Below, piece by piece: positions 1-8,270 of a stretch of 64,000 nucleotides of DNA. This DNA is from Oceanospirillaceae bacterium. Its GTDB lineage: Bacteria > Pseudomonadota > Gammaproteobacteria > Pseudomonadales > Balneatricaceae. Below the pieces are notes generated by a model. The model was not told the origin of the DNA and searched no databases. It was given only the letters and a program-made list of their open reading frames with translations. How positions within the stretch are numbered: the first letter of the stretch is position 1; every line of letters begins with the position of its first letter. The position numbers were made by a program, and so were the translations under genes. The stretch is taken from the NCBI GenBank assembly GCA_029938085.1, contig JAPYOS010000002.1, positions 186,001-250,000 of the forward strand, read 5' to 3'.

Positions 1-67
1 CTTTAACAGAAACGGTGTCGCCCAATGCGCCTAACTTACCAATTTTTTCAAGAAGAATTACATTCAT
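1..67 (-). CDS. rplI: 50S ribosomal protein L9, N-terminus only (cut by window edge)
   Basis: The first 22 codons read MNVILLEKIGKLGALGDTVS and continue past the left edge. This is the conserved start of bL9, a protein that bridges the base of the L1 stalk on the 50S subunit. An AAGGA ribosome-binding site precedes the ATG at position 67. It is the last visible gene of the rpsF-rpsR-membrane protein-rplI operon, and the gene between rpsR and rplI agrees with the Pseudomonas order. Only the start is present, but the identification is firm. Confidence 0.9.
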   Translation of the reverse strand, partial: MNVILLEKIGKLGALGDTVSVK

Positions 68-114
68 GTTCAATTCCTTAAGTTGCTCAACATGTATACA
101 TGGAGAGTCTAATT

Positions 115-957
115 CTAGTTTTTTACCCTAACCGGCAACCGTTTACGCAACCCGAACAAGCTGTCCAGAGTGGCTAACAACGCCAGCAGAGTGAAGACCA
201 ATGCACTGGAAAACAACAACCCTAAGTAAGTTGCTATCAACCACATGCGGCCTAATTTCATTTGCTCAACCAACCCATGCACTAATGCCAAACCTGCAAA
301 TAGCAGTGGTATGGCCAGTATAAACAACCATTGCGTCATATCCGCAATATTGCTTAAACCAAACACAGCCAAAGCTAAACTACCCGTGAGCCATACTGGC
401 AAACGCAGTTGATGAAATTCGGTTTGAAAACCACCTGGGTTAAACAATACCGATTGCCACCAACGGGCTAATACTGTGCAGGCTAATAAAATAGCCAAAT
501 GTACAGCACCTAGCACACCCTCCATAAGGGCTTGCACTTGTTCGGGCGTGACTTCATCGGGTAGGCTATTTTTCGCTTCCAGCTGGATTCCAGCTTTGGC
601 AAAAGTGAGCATAACCTCTTGCAAGTAGCTCGCCAAAATAGGCATAGATACGAAGGCCACCAACATACTGGCAACCAACACATAGGTCCAATGGGCACTG
701 TAGCGTAAAACGCTAGCAAGTCCGGCCACACCAATTAAGGTTAAAGCCGGGGTTGGATCGCCATTGCTCCACCACATTAAGGCAGGCAATAGGCTCCACA
801 TAAACACCTGCGCACCCGCTTGATAACCTTTTCGCAAGATTACCAGGGCCACAACTGCAGCACTAATCCAAAACAACACCGGAATAATGGCAAACAAAAC
901 GGCAACCAAGGTTGCTTGTTTGCCGCCCTTCATGGCGTATTGAGCGAGTCTGCGCAT
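115..957 (-). CDS. polytopic membrane protein inside the ribosomal protein operon (DUF2232/YybS-like)
   Basis: A 280-residue, very hydrophobic protein with about seven to eight predicted membrane segments and few charged loops. It ends in a basic tail (RKRLPVRVK). It sits between rpsR and rplI, where pseudomonads also have a membrane protein and where firmicutes have the DUF2232 protein YybS near rplI; assignment to that family is from context and hydropathy and is tentative. The start at 957 lies 13 bases after the rpsR stop, with no strong ribosome-binding site. Function unknown; a role in membrane or ribosome-linked physiology would be guesswork. Confidence 0.72.
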   Translation of the reverse strand: MRRLAQYAMKGGKQATLVAVLFAIIPVLFWISAAVVALVILRKGYQAGAQVFMWSLLPALMWWSNGDPTPALTLIGVAGLASVLRYSAHWTYVLVASMLVAFVSMPILASYLQEVMLTFAKAGIQLEAKNSLPDEVTPEQVQALMEGVLGAVHLAILLACTVLARWWQSVLFNPGGFQTEFHQLRLPVWLTGSLALAVFGLSNIADMTQWLFILAIPLLFAGLALVHGLVEQMKLGRMWLIATYLGLLFSSALVFTLLALLATLDSLFGLRKRLPVRVKN

Positions 958-970
958 GGGTTAATGCAGC

Positions 971-1198
971 TTACTGATGAGCGTCAGTGTATGGCAACAA
1001 TGCAACGTAACGAGCGCGCTTAATGGCAGTAGAAAGCTGACGCTGGTAGCGTGCTTTGGTGCCAGTAATACGGCTAGGTACAATCTTGCCAGTTTCAGAT
1101 ACGTAGCCTTTTAAAACTTCAATATCTTTATAGTCGATTTGTGCAACGCCTTCGGCGGTGAAACGACAGTACTTACGACGACGAAAAAAACGTGCCAT
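971..1198 (-). CDS. rpsR: 30S ribosomal protein S18
   Basis: A 75-residue basic protein with the bS18 hallmarks [10 protein letters not shown] at the N-terminus and the [12 protein letters not shown] segment in the middle. S18 binds S6 and 16S rRNA in the platform of the small subunit. Length and motifs are normal. It follows rpsF by 18 bases with a GGAG-type ribosome-binding site, so the pair is cotranscribed. Confidence 0.97.
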   Translation of the reverse strand: MARFFRRRKYCRFTAEGVAQIDYKDIEVLKGYVSETGKIVPSRITGTKARYQRQLSTAIKRARYVALLPYTDAHQ

Positions 1199-1216
1199 GT
1201 CAATATCTCCAGTTAA

Positions 1217-1639
1217 TTATTCGGCAGCTGCTTCAGCGGCAGGTGCTTCTTCAGCTTTAGCTTCTGCTTGAGGAGCTTCGGCACGAGGGGCGCGTTCTTG
1301 ACGACGTTTGTCTTCACGGCTTTCGGCAGCTTTAACAGGAGAATCTTCAGTTACGGCACCTTTCATACGCACAACCATGTTGCGGATAACGGCATCGTTG
1401 TAACGGAAGTTGCTGTCTAGCTCTTCCAATGCAACGTTTGAACATTCAACGTTCATAAGTACATAGTGAGCTTTGTGGATTTTGTTAATTGGGTATGCCA
1501 AGTGACGACGGCCCCAATCTTCCAAACGATGAATCGCACCACCATCGGCTTCGATAGTCGTGGTGTAGCGCTCGATCATAGCGGGAACTTGTTCGCTTTG
1601 GTCAGGGTGGACCAAAAACATAATTTCATAATGACGCAT
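1217..1639 (-). CDS. rpsF: 30S ribosomal protein S6
   Basis: A 140-residue bS6 protein: [19 protein letters not shown] start, central [14 protein letters not shown] motif, then an extended C-terminal tail of about 40 residues rich in Ala, Glu and Arg. S6 pairs with S18 in the 30S platform. The acidic tail ends in EAAAE; in E. coli the S6 C-terminus is the target of the glutamate ligase RimK, and a similar modification here would be an inference. It is first in the operon, with an AAGGAG ribosome-binding site and a clear promoter about 105 bases upstream. Confidence 0.97.
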   Translation of the reverse strand: MRHYEIMFLVHPDQSEQVPAMIERYTTTIEADGGAIHRLEDWGRRHLAYPINKIHKAHYVLMNVECSNVALEELDSNFRYNDAVIRNMVVRMKGAVTEDSPVKAAESREDKRRQERAPRAEAPQAEAKAEEAPAAEAAAE

Positions 1640-1717
1640 TGCTGCTCCTTATGGGTTAAATAGCCTCAAGTGTCTAACAATTCGTTATTGAACAGTAGCC
1701 TTAAAGCAAGGAGGAAA

Positions 1718-1737
1718 ATCACACCTAAAAATGTGAT
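1718..1737 (-). other. small hairpin at the start of the rpsF leader
   Basis: ATCACA and TGTGAT arms (1718-1723 and 1732-1737) flank an eight-base loop, right where the transcript from the promoter at 1743-1771 should start. It may shield the 5' end or be part of a leader control element. The half-site orientation and spacing do not fit a CRP site. Confidence 0.35.
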
Positions 1738-1742
1738 GGCAC

Positions 1743-1771
1743 ATTATACGTAAACCCAACGCCAAGTTCAA
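1743..1771 (-). promoter_or_regulatory. sigma70 promoter of the rpsF operon
   Basis: On the minus strand the -35 element TTGAAC (1766-1771) and a perfect -10 element TATAAT (1743-1748) are separated by 17 bases. This is the best promoter match I found in the window and fits a highly expressed ribosomal protein operon. The predicted leader is about 97 bases long. Confidence 0.75.
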
Positions 1772-1884
1772 GCCACCCTCAATCCCGATCAAGTGGCCCT
1801 CAGCCGACTATTGCATTCTAATGTAAGCAGTAACACACTGATCGTCGCAAACAGACATAAAGCAGCATTTTTGGAGGCAGTACC

Positions 1885-4245
1885 ATGACCCAAAGCGTTT
1901 CAATCAAACTCGTGAAGTGGTTGTTACAACTCGCCGTTCTCCTCATCATTGGTACTGCCTCCGCACTAGCTTACCTTTGGTTGCAACAAGAAGACTGGCT
2001 GCCAGAACCTAGCAAACCCTTTGCTGCAGAGCTAGGCCAACCACAGCCCCTGCCAGCAAGCCATTATCGTATTGATTTATTAGCCACCCATGACCTCGCT
2101 TTTCGTTTACAAAAAGCTGTTATAGAGGCCCGTCCCGGCACGCTAATCGTCTTGCCTGAGGGCCGTTTTGAATTTAACGACGAGTTAATCATCAACCAGC
2201 CCAATATTACTCTGGCTGGCCAAGGCATGCTTAAAACCACCCTCGATTTCACCAACCAAGCCTCCGGCGCGCAAGGCATTTTAGGTTTAGGCGATGCGCT
2301 ACGCATTCAAGACTTAGCCGTGGTGAATGCGCCTGGCGACGGCATAAAAACAGAAGGCATCAACCATCTACTGATTCAACGTACAAAAGTGGCATGGGAG
2401 AACGGTCCTAGCCCCCTCAATGGCGCTTATGGCTTATACCCAGTACAAAGTAAAAACATCGTCATTGAAGACAGCCACGTTTCAGGCGCTTCCGATGCGG
2501 GCATTTATGTGGGGCAGTCCAGTAACATTGTGGTGCGCCGCAACACCGTGGAATACAACGTCGCCGGCATTGAAATTGAAAACTCTATATTTGCCGACGT
2601 ATACGACAACTGGACCGCCTACAACACCGCCGGAATATTAGTGTTCGACCTGCCCAATCTGCCCGTCTATGGCGGCCGTAATACTCGGGTATTTAACAAT
2701 GTAGTGTTTGATAACAGCACCAAAAACTTTGCCCCAGAAGGCAACATCGTCGGCATTGTTCCCTCGGGCACGGGCCTAATGGTGATGGCCAATGACGAGA
2801 TCGAAATCTTTGGCAACTTAGTGCGCAACCATGGCACGGCCAGCCTTGTGGTGGTGAGCTACTTAGTCACAGAAATCCCTGTCACCGATGCCAATTATGA
2901 GCCTTACCCAGAATCTCTATGGGTGCACGACAACCGTTTTGAAAAGCCTGACCGTTGGTATTTGGATGGCAGCGACTTTAACTTACTGCCAAATCTGCTG
3001 TTTGATATGGACCCACCCGAGATTATTGTTGACGGCATTGCTAAAATCTACAACACCCAAGCAGAGGCTGACGCAGGCCAAAGCTGCTTCGCCAACAACA
3101 CCAATGACAACCTAGGCCCTATTCGAGTAGGCAGCATGAACCTAGGCAGTGGCAATACTAACCTGTTTGGCCTACCCTCTGGTCCGGCACTGTATAACGA
3201 GCCACAATACAATTGCCAGCGCAGCAGCTTACCGGAAATCACCATTGATACGTGGCCCAGTGCCGCGCAAACCCAGGCTACCAGTCAGCGACTAGAACTC
3301 TGCAAAACCACCATGGACGGCATTAACTGGCAAGCCATAGAGGCCGACTGCCCCAACCTTGAAGACTATGGTTTAACAGCTTCACTGGGCTACCGTTACA
3401 ATCTGCAAACGCCACTATTTTCTGATTATATGAAAAAACAGCGCACTATTTATCTACCTCCAAATAGCTCCCTGGGTTATACCGCCACTGGGCCTTTAAA
3501 CGCGCCTATTGGCACTATTATTAGCAAAACCTTCGTCAACCCAAGCAGCCAACAAATCATTGAAACGCGCCTACTCATTCACCGTCAATCGGGCTGGGTT
3601 GGCCTGCCTTACTTATGGAACAATGGCGTTGCCAAACTCCATGTGGGCGGCGCGCTAGTACCTCAAAGCATTAACCTAGAAGGAAAACGTACAAACTGGG
3701 ATTATCAAGTGCCCAACCAAAACCAGTGTGGCAGCTGCCACAAACAAGGCAAACAAATGCAACCTATTGGTTTAGCCAGTAAATGGCTTAATCATTCCAA
3801 CCAGCTTCAACAGTTAGCAGATAAAGGCTGGCTCACGGGATTGCCCGAAGACGCTAACCAAAGGCCACAGGTAGCCGCCTGGGATGAGGCCAACCCCAAC
3901 AACCTGCCGCAAAGAGCAAGAGCATATCTGGACATTAACTGTAGCCACTGTCACAATCCGGCAGGCTTAGCACATACCTCTGGCTTAGTGCTTAAAGCAG
4001 AACTGCCCATGAGCACTAAAACAGGCGTGTGCAAACCGCCGGTAGCCGCAGGGCGCGGTGCGGGCGATTTGAGATATGCCATTGCGCCAGGCGAGGCCCA
4101 AGCCTCTATTTTGCACCTACGCATGAGCTCACTTGATCCTGCAATCAAAATGCCTGAGTTATCCAAGGGGCTAGTACACCAACAAGGTTTGGCACTCATT
4201 AAACAGTGGATAAACCAAATGCCTGGTACCTGTGAACAGCTTTAA
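1885..4245 (+). CDS. fused parallel beta-helix protein and diheme c-type cytochrome (TIGR03805 plus TIGR03806 type)
   Basis: A 786-residue exported protein. Residues 8-30 form a signal anchor. Residues about 60-455 are a right-handed parallel beta-helix with repeated IVIEDSHVSGASDAGIYVG-like turns. From about residue 500 the sequence changes to the diheme cytochrome family of Shewanella SO2930 (TIGR03806): YNLQTPLFSDY, an IETRLLI segment, heme motifs CGSCH (615-619) and CSHCH (686-690), and candidate axial Met in MQPIG and in IKMPELSKG (Met756). In other bacteria these two families are usually separate neighbouring genes; here they are one frame with no stop between. A GGAGG ribosome-binding site supports the start. 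Substrate and redox partner are unknown; envelope location is inferred. Confidence 0.85.
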   Translation: MTQSVSIKLVKWLLQLAVLLIIGTASALAYLWLQQEDWLPEPSKPFAAELGQPQPLPASHYRIDLLATHDLAFRLQKAVIEARPGTLIVLPEGRFEFNDELIINQPNITLAGQGMLKTTLDFTNQASGAQGILGLGDALRIQDLAVVNAPGDGIKTEGINHLLIQRTKVAWENGPSPLNGAYGLYPVQSKNIVIEDSHVSGASDAGIYVGQSSNIVVRRNTVEYNVAGIEIENSIFADVYDNWTAYNTAGILVFDLPNLPVYGGRNTRVFNNVVFDNSTKNFAPEGNIVGIVPSGTGLMVMANDEIEIFGNLVRNHGTASLVVVSYLVTEIPVTDANYEPYPESLWVHDNRFEKPDRWYLDGSDFNLLPNLLFDMDPPEIIVDGIAKIYNTQAEADAGQSCFANNTNDNLGPIRVGSMNLGSGNTNLFGLPSGPALYNEPQYNCQRSSLPEITIDTWPSAAQTQATSQRLELCKTTMDGINWQAIEADCPNLEDYGLTASLGYRYNLQTPLFSDYMKKQRTIYLPPNSSLGYTATGPLNAPIGTIISKTFVNPSSQQIIETRLLIHRQSGWVGLPYLWNNGVAKLHVGGALVPQSINLEGKRTNWDYQVPNQNQCGSCHKQGKQMQPIGLASKWLNHSNQLQQLADKGWLTGLPEDANQRPQVAAWDEANPNNLPQRARAYLDINCSHCHNPAGLAHTSGLVLKAELPMSTKTGVCKPPVAAGRGAGDLRYAIAPGEAQASILHLRMSSLDPAIKMPELSKGLVHQQGLALIKQWINQMPGTCEQL

Positions 4246-4269
4246 CTAATACAAAATTGAGACGTTATT

Positions 4270-4704
4270 ATGTGGAATATCTATTTATCTGGCGAAATTC
4301 ATACTGACTGGCGCGAGCAAATCATCAACCGCTGTGCGGAGCTAAAATTGCCGGTGAACTTCACGTCGGCATGCACTAATCATGAGGCCAGCGATGCCGC
4401 TGGAGACCACTTAGCCGATACCGCCACTAACTTTTGGCGCGACAATCAATCGGCCAAGGTAAATGCCATTCGCACCAAAAACCTCATTGCCCAAGCCGAC
4501 ATTGCCATTATTCGTTTTGGTGACAAATACAAACAGTGGAACGCTGCCTTTGATGCCGGTTATTGTGCTGCCATGGGCACGCCTTACATTACCTTGCACA
4601 GTGAAGACATTGTGCACCCGCTTAAGGAAGTGAACGCTACTGCTATGGCGTGGGCTAAAGATGTGAATCAAGTGATTACCACCTTGCAGCACGTAACCCA
4701 GTAA
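4270..4704 (+). CDS. YtoQ-family protein
   Basis: A 144-residue soluble protein opening with MWNIYLSGEIHTDWREQI, the signature of the YtoQ family. Further conserved segments are ADIAIIRFGDKYKQWNAAFDAGYCAAMGTPYITLH, which resemble a nucleoside 2-deoxyribosyltransferase-like Rossmann fold. No biochemical function is established that I know of. It follows the beta-helix/cytochrome gene by 24 bases and precedes a MATE exporter by 31, so all may share a transcript, but the functional link is unclear. Confidence 0.85.
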   Translation: MWNIYLSGEIHTDWREQIINRCAELKLPVNFTSACTNHEASDAAGDHLADTATNFWRDNQSAKVNAIRTKNLIAQADIAIIRFGDKYKQWNAAFDAGYCAAMGTPYITLHSEDIVHPLKEVNATAMAWAKDVNQVITTLQHVTQ

Positions 4705-4735
4705 CTAAACTAGCGTATAACAAGGACGTTTCACC

Positions 4736-6127
4736 ATGAGTCAACACACCGGCCACCTAGGCACCAAACCCATCCTCGGCCTATTTTTTGGTATGGCCGC
4801 ACCCATTGCCGTGGGTATGATGGTGCACGGGTTATACAACATAGTGGATGCCATTTTTGTCACCCGCGCTATTGGTGTTAATGCCATGGGTGGCATTTCC
4901 ATCGTATTTCCCATTCAAATGCTGATCTTTGCACTGGCCACATTAATTGGTAGCGGCATGGCGTCTATCGTCGCTCGTCAATTAGGTGCCAAACAGGATG
5001 ATGCCGCCAACGCCACTATCGATATGGCCTTTCGTTTAGGCCTAGCCATTGCCATTGTAGTCACCTTAGGCATTTACTTTAACATCGATACACTGCTCGA
5101 GTTCTTGGGCGTGTCAGCAGCTTTATGGCCCTACGCCCATGACTACTTGGTGCCGCTGGTATTAATGAGCTTCCCCATTGTATTTATCAGCAGCATCCCC
5201 AGCGACTTACTTAGAGCCGAAGGCAAGGCCATGCTAATGATGGCCGGCATGGTGTCATCTGCGGTCCTAAATATCATTTTAGACGCCGTGTTTATCTTTG
5301 TACTCGACATGGGTGTAGAAGGCGTGGCCTACGCCACCATCCTGTCTCAAGTATTTGCCACAGTCCTAATGCTATACTTCATTCTTGGCGGCAAAACGCA
5401 CCTTAAATTGCGGCCATTTGTGTACGCCATGGATTGGGCTGTACTCAAAAATATTGTGTTACTGGGCATACCCATATTGATTTCGCACGCGGGCGTTTCT
5501 GTTTTTATTGGCCTTACCAACTACACAGTCACCCAATTTAACGACGTGGACAGCGACTTATATGTGAGCGCCTATGGCCTTATTGGACGCTTAATGATCT
5601 TCTTTATCCTGCCGGCCATTGCCATGACCATTGCTTTTCAAACTATTGCCGGCTACAACTACGGCGCCAAACACTATGACCGCGTATTGGCCATGGTTAA
5701 GCTGGGCGTTATCTCAAGCCTCGGTTATGGTTTGGCCGTGAGCGCCATGATGCTACTTGCCCCGCATCAAATTATTGGTATTTTCACCCAAGACGAGGCT
5801 CTGTTAACCGCCACCGCCAGCATCGCCTTTTGGTCCTTCTTATTGTTCGCACTTGCCAATACGCACGCGGTTATTAGCTCCCTATTCCAGGCCTTAGGTA
5901 AAGCTCGCCATGCTATTTTCTTGTCCTCTCTAAGAATTTATTTTGTACTCATCCCTGCCCTACTCATCCTGCCAGGCATTTACGGCATAGACGGCATTTG
6001 GTATTCATTCCCTATTGCCGACATCATCGCCTTTATTGTGGTTATCTATTTTGTATTGCGCGAGCGAGGTAATTTACGTCGACTAGACTTAGGCTCGAAA
6101 CAACCCGAACCAAACAAGGAAGCTTAA
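4736..6127 (+). CDS. MATE family efflux transporter
   Basis: A 463-residue protein with about 12 membrane segments in two similar halves. The first half has the [16 protein letters not shown] motif and the second repeats the pattern at [21 protein letters not shown] exporters move cationic drugs or metabolites out of the cell using Na+ or H+ gradients. The sequence resembles the MepA/NorM-like branch, but substrate cannot be predicted. An AAGGAC ribosome-binding site lies 10 bases upstream. The next gene starts one base after its stop. Confidence 0.92.
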   Translation: MSQHTGHLGTKPILGLFFGMAAPIAVGMMVHGLYNIVDAIFVTRAIGVNAMGGISIVFPIQMLIFALATLIGSGMASIVARQLGAKQDDAANATIDMAFRLGLAIAIVVTLGIYFNIDTLLEFLGVSAALWPYAHDYLVPLVLMSFPIVFISSIPSDLLRAEGKAMLMMAGMVSSAVLNIILDAVFIFVLDMGVEGVAYATILSQVFATVLMLYFILGGKTHLKLRPFVYAMDWAVLKNIVLLGIPILISHAGVSVFIGLTNYTVTQFNDVDSDLYVSAYGLIGRLMIFFILPAIAMTIAFQTIAGYNYGAKHYDRVLAMVKLGVISSLGYGLAVSAMMLLAPHQIIGIFTQDEALLTATASIAFWSFLLFALANTHAVISSLFQALGKARHAIFLSSLRIYFVLIPALLILPGIYGIDGIWYSFPIADIIAFIVVIYFVLRERGNLRRLDLGSKQPEPNKEA

Positions 6128-6128
6128 T

Positions 6129-6917
6129 ATGTATTGCGACGAAGTAGACTACGAAATAATTGGCCAAAGCATGCAAATCCTTGAGGTAGAACTAGATCCT
6201 CAAGAAACCGTGATTGCCGAAGCTGGCATGATGAATTACATGGAACAAGACATCACCTTCGAAACCCGCATGGGTGATGGCTCTGCCACAGATGAAGGCT
6301 TTATGAGTAAAATGTTCTCTGCTGGCAAGCGCATGCTTACTGGCGAGTCGTTATTTATGACGCATTTTTCTAACGACGGCAGTAAAAAACGCCGTGTGGC
6401 GTTTGCAGCACCATACCCTGGCACAATCATCGCCTTAGATATGGCCGAACAAGGTGGTCAAATACTATGCCAAAAGGATGCCTTTTTAGCCGCCGCCCGT
6501 GGCACAAAAATCGACATTGCCTTTAACCGCAAGCTGGGGACCGGATTCTTTGGTGGCGAAGGCTTTATTTTGCAGAAGCTACAAGGCGACGGCATGGCCT
6601 TTTTACAAGCGGGCGGCACCGTCATTAAACGCCAACTCAACAACGAAACCTTGCGCCTAGATACGGGTTGCTTGGTGGCCTTTGGGCCCGGAATTGATTA
6701 CGACATAGAAATGGTTAAAGGTATTAAGTCCATGCTCTTTGGTGGTGAGGGCATTGCCCTAGCCACCCTCACCGGTACCGGTGACGTGTGGATTCAAAGC
6801 TTACCTTTCTCGCGCCTAGCAGACCGAATCCTAGCCAATGCCCCACGCGCGGGTGGATCACGCAAAGGTGAAGGATCTATTTTAGGTGGTATTGGCGACC
6901 TACTCGACGGAGATTGA
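6129..6917 (+). CDS. AIM24 / TIGR00266 family protein
   Basis: A 262-residue soluble protein with the beta-rich AIM24 (DUF124, TIGR00266) pattern: [31 protein letters not shown] near the N-terminus, [18 protein letters not shown], and [18 protein letters not shown] in the middle. Bacterial members have no firmly known function; the yeast homologue supports inner-membrane organisation in mitochondria. It starts directly after the MATE gene and its stop is one base before the J-domain gene, so these three are very probably cotranscribed. Confidence 0.9.
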   Translation: MYCDEVDYEIIGQSMQILEVELDPQETVIAEAGMMNYMEQDITFETRMGDGSATDEGFMSKMFSAGKRMLTGESLFMTHFSNDGSKKRRVAFAAPYPGTIIALDMAEQGGQILCQKDAFLAAARGTKIDIAFNRKLGTGFFGGEGFILQKLQGDGMAFLQAGGTVIKRQLNNETLRLDTGCLVAFGPGIDYDIEMVKGIKSMLFGGEGIALATLTGTGDVWIQSLPFSRLADRILANAPRAGGSRKGEGSILGGIGDLLDGD

Positions 6918-6918
6918 T

Positions 6919-7380
6919 ATGATTTTAATACTATGGATTTTAGGCATCGTTATTGTTGCCCTACTGGTCCGCTTATTGTTAAACCGAGCACCAAGCAACG
7001 GCAAACCCTTTCTACTGAGAGCCGCTGTAGTGGTTATTGTATTGGTGGCTATTGGGTTAGCTCTGCGTGGGTTGTGGCCTGTGGCCATGAGCTTATTTGG
7101 CGGTTTAATGGTTTACGGTAAGCCAGTGCTTAAAGCTTTTGGATTGTGGCAGACGATTAAGGGTTTTAATCGAGCAGACGCCACTAAAAACGCACCTACA
7201 ACGGCGGCTATGGACAAGGCACAAGCACGCAAAATATTGCAGCTTGAAGACAATGCTAGCGCCGAAGAAATCATCGCTGCACATAAGAAGATGATGGCGA
7301 AAAATCACCCAGACAAGGGTGGAAGCACCTACTTAGCAAGCCAAATTAATCAGGCTAAAGACGTATTACTTAAGGATTAG
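6919..7380 (+). CDS. membrane-anchored J-domain protein
   Basis: The start at 6919 sits one base after the preceding stop and gives a 153-residue protein. Two or three membrane segments occupy residues 1-75. A short Tim14-like J domain fills residues about 100-153, with the HPDKGG motif that stimulates Hsp70 ATPase. The arrangement (N-terminal anchor, C-terminal J domain) is like mitochondrial Pam18/Tim14 and unlike canonical DnaJ, since no G/F or zinc domains follow. It probably recruits DnaK to the inner membrane. Pairing with an AIM24-like gene is suggestive but unproven. Confidence 0.85.
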   Translation: MILILWILGIVIVALLVRLLLNRAPSNGKPFLLRAAVVVIVLVAIGLALRGLWPVAMSLFGGLMVYGKPVLKAFGLWQTIKGFNRADATKNAPTTAAMDKAQARKILQLEDNASAEEIIAAHKKMMAKNHPDKGGSTYLASQINQAKDVLLKD

Positions 7381-7389
7381 AGCATTATT

Positions 7390-7511
7390 GCCATCCTGAA
7401 CTCCCCGTCATCCTGAACTCCAAAACGTCATCCTGACGAAGGTCAGGATCTTTAGATTCCGGCCTGCGCCGGAATGACGATAAGCTTCGTCGGAATGACG
7501 TGCCGGTATGA
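7390..7511. repeat. composite palindromic intergenic repeat, copy 1
   Basis: Between the convergent J-domain and rlmB genes lies a dense set of inverted repeats. Two partial CATCCTGAACTCC units are followed by GTCATCCTGAC-gaag-GTCAGGATCT, then ATTCCGGC-ctgc-GCCGGAAT, then further GGAATGAC copies. The same succession of elements occurs, inverted in coordinates, at 13614-13775. Each half can fold as a strong hairpin in either strand, so it may also end transcription from both sides. Confidence 0.8.
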
Positions 7512-8249
7512 CTAGCTACGTTGGCGGACTGCCTCGAACAAACACACGCCCGCAGCAACAGACACGTTGAGGCTACTCACCTCGCCTGCCATGGGGATCT
7601 TCACCAGCTGATCGCAGCCTTCACGGGTGAGGCGGCGCATGCCTTCGCCTTCGGCACCCATCACCAAGGCCATGTTACCTTTGAGGTCGGCTTGATGAAT
7701 ATCTTGAGTCGCTTCGCCTGCCGTACCGGTAATCCACACACCCGATGCCTGCAAGCTTTTTAAGCAGCGGGCTAGGTTGGTGACTTGCACAAACGGCATG
7801 CTCTCAGCAGCGCCACAAGCCACTTTGCTTACCGTGCTGTTAAGTGATGCTGATTTATCTTTAGGCGCGATAACCGCATGTACTCCGGCGGCGTCTGCCG
7901 TACGTAAACAGGCACCCAAATTATGCGGGTCTGTAACGCCATCTAGGATCAATAAAAACGCGGGCTCGTTAAGCTCCTCTAACAACTGGGTAAGAAAGTG
8001 CTCATCTTTGGCGGGGCTTGGCGTGCAGGCAGCCACCACACCTTGGTGACGACCCTTAACCTTGTTGTCGAGCTCCCGGCGCGGCATGATTTGGCATTCG
8101 ATACCCTGATCGTCTGCTAAACCTCTAACCTGATTAAGACGCTGGTCTTCACGGCCTTCTTGAAACCAAATTTCCTGCACCCGCTCGGGGTTGCGTTGCA
8201 ATTTTGTTTGCACGGCATGAATGCCAAACACATATTCGATATTAGCCAT
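7512..8249 (-). CDS. rlmB: 23S rRNA (guanosine2251-2'-O)-methyltransferase
   Basis: A 245-residue SpoU/SPOUT methyltransferase. An N-terminal substrate-binding domain ([22 protein letters not shown]) precedes the trefoil-knot catalytic domain with motif 1 [21 protein letters not shown], motif 2 [13 protein letters not shown] and motif 3 [18 protein letters not shown]. RlmB methylates G2251 in the peptidyl-transferase P loop. It follows rnr by 21 bases, as in E. coli and Pseudomonas. Length is normal. Confidence 0.96.
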   Translation of the reverse strand: MANIEYVFGIHAVQTKLQRNPERVQEIWFQEGREDQRLNQVRGLADDQGIECQIMPRRELDNKVKGRHQGVVAACTPSPAKDEHFLTQLLEELNEPAFLLILDGVTDPHNLGACLRTADAAGVHAVIAPKDKSASLNSTVSKVACGAAESMPFVQVTNLARCLKSLQASGVWITGTAGEATQDIHQADLKGNMALVMGAEGEGMRRLTREGCDQLVKIPMAGEVSSLNVSVAAGVCLFEAVRQRS

Positions 8250-8270
8250 AATTAACGCGCCTCAATTACC

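Noticed and set aside
1640-1740. S6:S18-binding leader motif for autoregulation of rpsF
   Set aside because: I could not identify the CCG-containing bulged stem known from other bacteria, only a simple hairpin at the start of the leader. A covariance model search would decide.
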